Source of the DNA: an uncultured Flavobacteriaceae bacterium
GTDB taxonomy: Bacteria > Bacteroidota > Bacteroidia > Flavobacteriales > Flavobacteriaceae
Direction: 5' to 3'
NCBI GenBank assembly: GCA_947500435.1
Contig: CANMRV010000006.1
Location: 62,001 to 126,000 of the forward strand
DNA: 64,000 nucleotides
Shown: positions 60,834 to 64,000 of the stretch, piece after piece
Position numbering within the stretch: position 1 is the stretch's first letter
How the letters are laid out: each line of letters opens with the position of its first letter
Made by a program: the position numbers and the translations under genes
Notes under the pieces: generated by a model
The model's database searches: none
Told to the model about the DNA's origin: nothing
The model's input: only the letters and a program-made list of their open reading frames with translations

Positions 60834-62873
60834 ATGATCAAATTTCAAAATCCCCTCTTAGTTATTATAATTTTAATCACTTCAGCTGTAAGTGCCCAAG
60901 ATTTTAAATTTGGGAAAGTCTCCAAAGAAGAATTACAGGAAGAAGTTCATCCAATCGACTCGTCCGCTGCTGCGGCAGTGCTTTATCGAAAGCGTAGTGT
61001 GCATTTTAAATATGTTTTAAATCAAGGTTTCAATGTGCATATCAATGTACATGAAAGGGTGAAGATCTATAACCAATCTGGGTTTAAGCATGCTACTGTA
61101 ATTGAAAGTTTGTATAAAAATGGTGGTGACAAAGAGAATTTATCCGAATTAAAGGCCTTTACCTATAATCTCGAAGGGGGAGCGATAAAAAAACAAAAAC
61201 TTGATAAGTCGGGCGTGTTCACTACCGAAGCAAGTAAGAACAGAAGTGAAAAAAAGTTTACGCTTCCAAACATAAAGGTGGGTAGTGTCATTGAATATCA
61301 ATACAAGATAGTTTCACCTTTCTTTTATTCAATTGACGAGCTTGTACTTCAATATGACATTCCTATAAATAGCCAAAAAATATCTATTGCCGTACCTGAA
61401 TATTTTTCATTTAAGCCGAATGTTAAAGGGTATTTAGCTGTAGATCCAAAGTATAAAACAGAGTTTGGAACTTTGAAAGTAGCAACAGGAAAGAGTCTAA
61501 GTGGTGGTGTAACTTCAACAAAAGAACTAAGATATAGCATTAATGTTACGAACTATGACTCGAAAAGTATACCTGCGCTAAAGGAGGAGTCGCATGTAAA
61601 TACAATGGAAAATTATCGAAGTGCAGTAAAATATGAGCTGAAATACACGCAGTACCCTGAGTCCATCCGTAAAGATTACACCACAACATGGGAGGATGTA
61701 ATCAAGAAAATTTACGATAGTAAATATTTTGGAGATCAATTAAAAATCAGCAAATATTATAAGGATGACCTTGAGGCACTGGTGGGTGCAAGTAATGGTA
61801 ACAAAGAGCTTATGTCTGCTATTTTTTCATTTGTGCAAAAACGCATGACTTGGAATAGTATTAATGGATACTCAACAGATAAAGGAGTTAAAGAAGCTTA
61901 CAAGGAAAAGTCAGGTAATATTGCTGATATAAATTTGATGTTAACCTCTATGCTTCAGAAGGCTGGTTTAGATGCGAACCCGATACTAGTGAGTACACGG
62001 AACAATGGAGTACCCCTTTTTCCAACTAGAGAAGGTTTTAACTATGTTGTGGCCTCCGTTCAAATGGATGGAGAAACGGTTTTATTAGACGCTTCAAATA
62101 AATATACAAAACCTAACCTTTTGCCAACTAGAGCTTTGAATTGGTATGGTAAATTGATTAAAAAAGATGGTGCGTTTAGTACTGTGAATCTGCTTCCAAA
62201 AAAAGTTTCGAAAGAGAATTACAGCATGAGTATCTCGCTTTCGGAAAATGGTGATATTGAAGGAAAGTGCAGAACAACCTATAGCGATTATGATGCCTAT
62301 ATGTTTCGAAATAATAATGCTTCTACCGAAGAAGAAGATTATTTAGAAAAGTTGGAGAATAAGAATGCAGGTATGGAAATCTCCGAATACGCGGTTAAAA
62401 ATAAAATGACAATTGGTAAACCGATAATGGAGAGCTTTGCCTTTAATTTGGAGTCTCAAGCAGATGTGATTGGAGGTAAAATCTATTTTAGCCCTCTGTT
62501 TCATATGGCGCTAACCGAAAACCCTTTTAAGCTTGAGGAAAGACAATACCCTATCGATTTTACATACCCTAGGCAAGAACGATACGTAATGAATATAGTT
62601 TTACCTGAAGGCTATGAAGTCGCTTCAAAACCTGAAGATGTGAATATGGTATTGGCCGATAACCTTGGTGGTTTTAAATATAAGATTGTAGAGAATGACA
62701 AAAGCCTTCAAGTAATGGTAGATTTTAAAATAAACCAGGCCGTTATAAGTTCACTTTACTATGCGGATTTAAAAGAATTATTTAAAAATGCCGTTGAAAA
62801 ACAAACAGAAAAAGTAGTTTTATCAAAAATTACTTCAGATGGAACTTCAGAAAGCTCAGAAGGCGGTAGATAA
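60834..62873 (+). CDS. Exported DUF3857 / transglutaminase-like protein lacking catalytic residues
   Basis: The 679-residue protein has a signal peptide and the same layout as the preceding gene. At the transglutaminase site Cys is replaced by Ala364 (SGNIADINLMLTS) and His by Tyr404 (FNYVVASV), while Asp419 (VLLDAS) is kept. It is therefore a likely inactive partner or binding protein for the preceding enzyme. It lies 24 bases after the upstream gene and shares 35 bases with the MazG-like gene. Confidence 0.87.
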   Translation: MIKFQNPLLVIIILITSAVSAQDFKFGKVSKEELQEEVHPIDSSAAAAVLYRKRSVHFKYVLNQGFNVHINVHERVKIYNQSGFKHATVIESLYKNGGDKENLSELKAFTYNLEGGAIKKQKLDKSGVFTTEASKNRSEKKFTLPNIKVGSVIEYQYKIVSPFFYSIDELVLQYDIPINSQKISIAVPEYFSFKPNVKGYLAVDPKYKTEFGTLKVATGKSLSGGVTSTKELRYSINVTNYDSKSIPALKEESHVNTMENYRSAVKYELKYTQYPESIRKDYTTTWEDVIKKIYDSKYFGDQLKISKYYKDDLEALVGASNGNKELMSAIFSFVQKRMTWNSINGYSTDKGVKEAYKEKSGNIADINLMLTSMLQKAGLDANPILVSTRNNGVPLFPTREGFNYVVASVQMDGETVLLDASNKYTKPNLLPTRALNWYGKLIKKDGAFSTVNLLPKKVSKENYSMSISLSENGDIEGKCRTTYSDYDAYMFRNNNASTEEEDYLEKLENKNAGMEISEYAVKNKMTIGKPIMESFAFNLESQADVIGGKIYFSPLFHMALTENPFKLEERQYPIDFTYPRQERYVMNIVLPEGYEVASKPEDVNMVLADNLGGFKYKIVENDKSLQVMVDFKINQAVISSLYYADLKELFKNAVEKQTEKVVLSKITSDGTSESSEGGR

Positions 62874-63165
62874 TTGGATTAATGAACATGGGGTTCGTTA
62901 TTTTAATGAGCTTACAAACATGGCCCAACTTACAGAAGAAGTTGGAGAAGTGGCTCGAATAATTGCTCGCAGGTACGGGGAGCAAAGCGAAAAAGAATCA
63001 GATAAGAATAAGGACCTTGGTGAAGAACTCGCTGATGTCCTTTTCGTTGTACTCTGTCTAGCCAATCAAACCGGAGTAAATCTTCAAGAAGCTTTTGACA
63101 AGAAACTCGACCTAAAAGCGAAGCGCGATCACGACCGACATCACAATAACAAAAAGTTGAAATAG
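62839..63165 (+). CDS. MazG-like nucleotide pyrophosphohydrolase
   Basis: The 108-residue protein is a single-domain all-alpha NTP-PPase. The Mg-binding glutamates are in LTEEVGEVARII and DLGEELADVLFVVLCL. The family removes pyrophosphate from abnormal or excess nucleotides. Its start lies 35 bases inside the upstream gene in another frame; the residues before MAQLTEEVGE fit the first helix of the family, so the overlap looks real. Confidence 0.93.
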   Translation: MELQKAQKAVDNWINEHGVRYFNELTNMAQLTEEVGEVARIIARRYGEQSEKESDKNKDLGEELADVLFVVLCLANQTGVNLQEAFDKKLDLKAKRDHDRHHNNKKLK

Positions 63166-63168
63166 TGT

Positions 63169-63176
63169 TATCTTTG
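63169..63176 (+). promoter_or_regulatory. Predicted -7 element of aroA
   Basis: TATCTTTG matches TAnnTTTG exactly, 93 bases before the aroA start and just after the MazG-like stop. No TTTG is found at the -33 distance. Confidence 0.5.
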
Positions 63177-63258
63177 CCCCTCAATTTTAGGCAGTCCTTA
63201 GTATTGTTTTTATTTGCTTACTTCCTAGAAAGAATAACCATCAAAAGAGAACACAACG

Positions 63259-64000
63259 TTGAATTTAAACCTATCTGGTCCGACCAACAATCTTCTAAAA
63301 GCAGCTATTCAAATTACAGGTTCTAAAAGTGAATCTAATCGTTCCTTGTTGCTGCAAGCACTATATTCCAATATATCTATAAGCAACCTCTCGAATTCTG
63401 ATGATGCTGAGGTTATGGAAAAAGGTTTGAAGATTTCTAAAGGTATTGTTGATATTCATCATGCAGGTACTGCGATGCGTTTCCTTACGGGATATTTTTC
63501 CACACAAGATGGTAAAGAAGTTACCTTGACAGGGTCTCAGCGAATGACTGAGCGACCGGTTAAAGTTTTGGTAGATGCATTACGAAGCTTGGGTGCCGAG
63601 ATTGAATATGCGAATAATGAGGGATACCCGCCAATTCGAATTAAGGGTAAAAAACTCAGCAAGAATACGGTAAGTCTTCCTGCGGATATAAGTAGTCAAT
63701 ACATATCTTCATTGCTATTAATCGCTCCAAGTCTAGAAAACGGACTTGAATTAAACTTGATTGGTAAAATCACTTCGGTACCCTATATCAAAATGACGCT
63801 GGCACTTTTGAATGAGATAGGAGTCGAAACTTCATTTGAAGGGAATACGATTATAGTAACGCCAAAAGCTTCGGTAGAACCAACAAGTTTGGTGGTGGAA
63901 TCCGACTGGAGTTCTGCGTCTTATTTTTATAGTATCGTGGCGCTTTCAGAAGTGGGAACGGAAATCAAATTATCCGCATATAAATTAAATAGCCTTCAAG
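63259..64000 (+). CDS. aroA: 3-Phosphoshikimate 1-carboxyvinyltransferase (EPSP synthase), N-terminal part
   Basis: AroA makes EPSP from shikimate 3-phosphate and PEP. The frame is open to the window edge (247 residues). Visible motifs are GSKSESNRSLLLQA (residues about 20-33), HHAGTAMRFLTGYF (the family's xAGTAMRP loop), GSQRMTERPV and the VESDWSSASYFY segment. An in-frame stop at 63235 leaves TTG 63259 as the only start before the first conserved residues. It connects to the aromatic operon upstream. Confidence 0.95.
   Translation, partial: MNLNLSGPTNNLLKAAIQITGSKSESNRSLLLQALYSNISISNLSNSDDAEVMEKGLKISKGIVDIHHAGTAMRFLTGYFSTQDGKEVTLTGSQRMTERPVKVLVDALRSLGAEIEYANNEGYPPIRIKGKKLSKNTVSLPADISSQYISSLLLIAPSLENGLELNLIGKITSVPYIKMTLALLNEIGVETSFEGNTIIVTPKASVEPTSLVVESDWSSASYFYSIVALSEVGTEIKLSAYKLNSLQ

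Overview
The window is a chromosomal segment of a marine-type member of the Flavobacteriaceae (Bacteroidota). The evidence is low GC content, A-rich translation starts with almost no Shine-Dalgarno sequences, promoters of the Bacteroidota type (TTTG, then TAnnTTTG), a split metH, a prephenate dehydratase/aminotransferase/TyrA/DAHP synthase-chorismate mutase operon, many SPII lipoproteins, and short palindromic intergenic repeats. No tRNA, rRNA, CRISPR array, prophage or insertion sequence was seen.

Layout. 1-4.4 kb: end of a membrane pyrophosphatase gene, a 58-codon TonB-like fragment next to an intact tonB, an App1-type phosphatase, and a dNK-pepE pair. 4.5-14.4 kb: methionine supply, with a SAM-II-like leader before metK, a CocE-type hydrolase, then a SAM-I riboswitch before metY, a giant MetX-aspartokinase-homoserine dehydrogenase fusion, and metZ. 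14.5-16.3 kb: a small membrane protein, then a tandem array of five 37-codon genes ending in a strong terminator. 16.4-24.1 kb: a periplasmic molybdenum oxidoreductase (one IorA-like and two IorB-like subunits), an NTF2-like protein, an AraC regulator and a Rieske oxygenase. 24.3-25.4 kb: hsp20 and a lipoprotein. 25.7-34.3 kb: sulfate assimilation under a probable Rrf2 regulator (DUF2061, cysH, cysD, cysN, HEPN-fused sulfite reductase, siroheme synthesis, ferredoxin-NADP reductase). 34.4-39.4 kb: a second SAM-I riboswitch, split metH, metF. 39.5-52.4 kb: envelope and exported proteins (PagL-like, DUF2807, serine hydrolase, amidohydrolase, sulfatase, a membrane LuxR regulator, DinB, DUF2723 glycosyltransferase, M20 peptidase). 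52.5-64 kb: a Phe/Tyr leader-peptide attenuator, the pheA-aminotransferase-tyrA-DAHPS/CM operon, rsgA-dtd, two DUF3857 proteins, a MazG-like gene and the start of aroA.

How the parts connect. Sulfate is activated by CysDN, reduced by CysH and the siroheme sulfite reductase, and the sulfide is joined to O-acetylhomoserine by MetY. The fusion protein makes both homoserine and its acetyl ester. MetH/MetF methylate homocysteine and MetK makes SAM, which is sensed by three leaders of two different aptamer architectures. The aromatic operon is controlled by a classical ribosome-stalling attenuator.

The least explained elements are the five-gene tandem peptide array at 15439-16282, where differences among the later copies are mostly synonymous, so the peptides appear to be selected; the Phe/Tyr attenuator; the SAM-II-like leader; a duplicated promoter-plus-operator block near the LuxR gene; and a repeated CTATAGG operator in the sulfur region.
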